64,000 bases of DNA from Enoplolaimus lenunculus (lineage: Eukaryota; Nematoda; Enoplea; Enoplida; Thoracostomopsidae). Positions within the stretch are counted from its first letter, which is position 1. Each line of letters starts with the position of its first letter. The notes below the pieces were generated by a model, which had not been told where the DNA came from, made no database searches, and saw only the letters and a program-made list of their open reading frames with translations. Position numbers and translations under genes: made by a program. The DNA is taken from assembly GCA_030248215.1 (NCBI GenBank), contig JASANG010001576.1, positions 124,001 through 188,000 of the forward strand, given 5' to 3'. Shown here piece by piece: positions 63,159 through 64,000 of this stretch.

Positions 63159-63310
63159 GGGCTGTGTGGCGTAGTGGTAAAAAGCGTTCGTTTAAGGATC
63201 TCAAAGCTTGAATTTCGATGCCCGCTCCGTATTTCTGCTTTTACAGCTGCTTTGTAAAAGGACGCAAGTGTCGGTTCGTACCTAGACTGACAATTGTTAT
63301 GAATTGTTTC
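63159..63310 (+). repeat. tRNA-derived SINE-like repeat, copy 1
   Basis: It starts GGGCTGTGTGGCGTAGTGGT (A-box region) with a weak B-box TTGAATTTCGATGCCC. The tail TTTTACAGCTGCTTTGTAAA and CCTAGACTGACAAT is shared with the copy at 63839. Confidence 0.6.
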
Positions 63311-63407
63311 TCATGGATGAACGCAAACATTAAGCTCTTAGTACAGCCCAAATTAATTAAACTCAACACGTACCTTTTCTCAGACAGGGTAATTTCAAGA
63401 GAATACT

Positions 63408-63720
63408 TAGGGATGTGCCGATTAATCGGCATCGGCATCAGTAATAATCGGCACTTTTCGAGAGTATCGGCATCGGCATTGCAAAAAATTGACGATTCTT
63501 TTTGCACGTAACAGCCTGTGTTGGAACCAGGGTGCAATCGGAATTCCGATTTCGATTAGAATTTCGATTCAAAACGAGTTCCGATTCCGATTTCCATTGC
63601 ACAACCAATCGGAATCGGAATTTCTTTGTTCTTATCTTGGAAGGTTCCTCTAAATTCTATTCGTTTGGACTTATTCGTATATACTTCGTGCAGCTTTTGT
63701 CGTTGTTAAAGAATAGAGTG
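63408..63720. mobile_element. hAT-like TAGGGATG MITE interrupted by a CAGGG-type MITE
   Basis: TAGGGATGTGCCGATTAATC at 63408 with ATCGGCATCGGCATCAG words runs to 63527. A second element then begins at 63528, CAGGGTGCAATCGGAATTCC, with TTCCGATT-type words. The right ends of both are not identified within the window. Confidence 0.65.
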
Positions 63721-63838
63721 TAAACATGTGAGACATGCTTGTCCATGATGTGCACATGCAATATAGTGCACTGTATGTATACTAACCGATAGCATACGGT
63801 CGACATATATAGACGACGGTGGTAGCAGTTAGGATAAC

Positions 63839-64000
63839 GGGCTGCGTGGCGCAGTGGTAGTGAGTTTGCCTAAGATGTGTAGGTCGGTAGTTCGGAACTA
63901 CCAGTAACACGCTTTTCCAGCTGCTAAACAAAAAAGGTCTAAGGCCCATATCCTACCTTGACTGGGCAATAAAATATTATAGGTTTCTAAAAGCCCGCAC
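63839..64000 (+). repeat. tRNA-derived SINE-like repeat, copy 2
   Basis: It starts GGGCTGCGTGGCGCAGTGGT, with a B-box-like GGTAGTTCGGAACTACC that is itself a hairpin. The tail TTTTCCAGCTGC and CCTTGACTGGGCAAT is shared with copy 1. It runs to near the window end. Confidence 0.65.

Noticed and set aside
63159-63230. Possible functional tRNA gene
   Set aside because: The A box is good, but the B box and T stem are poor and the 3' tail is shared with another copy at 63839, so a SINE is the better reading.

Overview
The window is nuclear DNA from an invertebrate animal. It is AT-rich and repeat-rich. The host genes are split by GT-AG introns of about 0.06 to 4 kb, and most of the space between exons is short terminal-inverted-repeat (TIR) transposons. 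The proteasome and lysosome-adaptor genes are clearly metazoan. I cannot place the phylum from this window.

Host genes, left to right. (1) A secreted Ly6/uPAR three-finger protein on the minus strand, exons between 3714 and about 558, with its 3' end uncertain. (2) The last two exons of mitochondrial ribosomal protein mL51 (MRPL51), plus strand, 21893-24613. (3) A complete 14-exon PLEKHM2/SKIP orthologue, plus strand, 26453-39515, 926 residues, with all splice phases agreeing. (4) A complete 7-exon claudin-superfamily four-pass membrane protein, plus strand, 44225-48728, 377 residues. (5) A complete 5-exon PSMC2 (26S proteasome ATPase Rpt1), minus strand, 61467-56548, 433 residues, the same length as in human. 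These are unrelated housekeeping or cell-biology genes and form no operon.

Repeats dominate 1-21 kb. A 5.2-kb segment occurs twice in direct tandem (5286-10508 and 10509-15716). One breakpoint lies inside a fossil LTR retroelement on the minus strand (14258-20514). That element shows gag, two zinc knuckles, a protease, a primer-binding site resembling tRNA-Trp, and long terminal repeats. I see no reverse transcriptase or integrase domain in it.

Other repeat families: at least nine copies of a TA-flanked TIR element with internal GAGTCC periodicity; several hAT-like elements with 8-bp target duplications, each built on its own short subterminal repeat word; two TTAA-flanked piggyBac-type MITEs that carry a tRNA-Gly-like cassette; an element packed with CATATG-centred palindromes; two further elements with long inverted repeats; and tRNA-derived SINE-like units. 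A nested hAT-in-hAT insertion sits only 78 bp upstream of the PSMC2 start codon.

The most unusual items are the tRNA-bearing TTAA element, the palindrome-array element, the shared 'theme word' design of the hAT-like MITEs, and a cluster of three GC-rich hairpins at 19451-19544.
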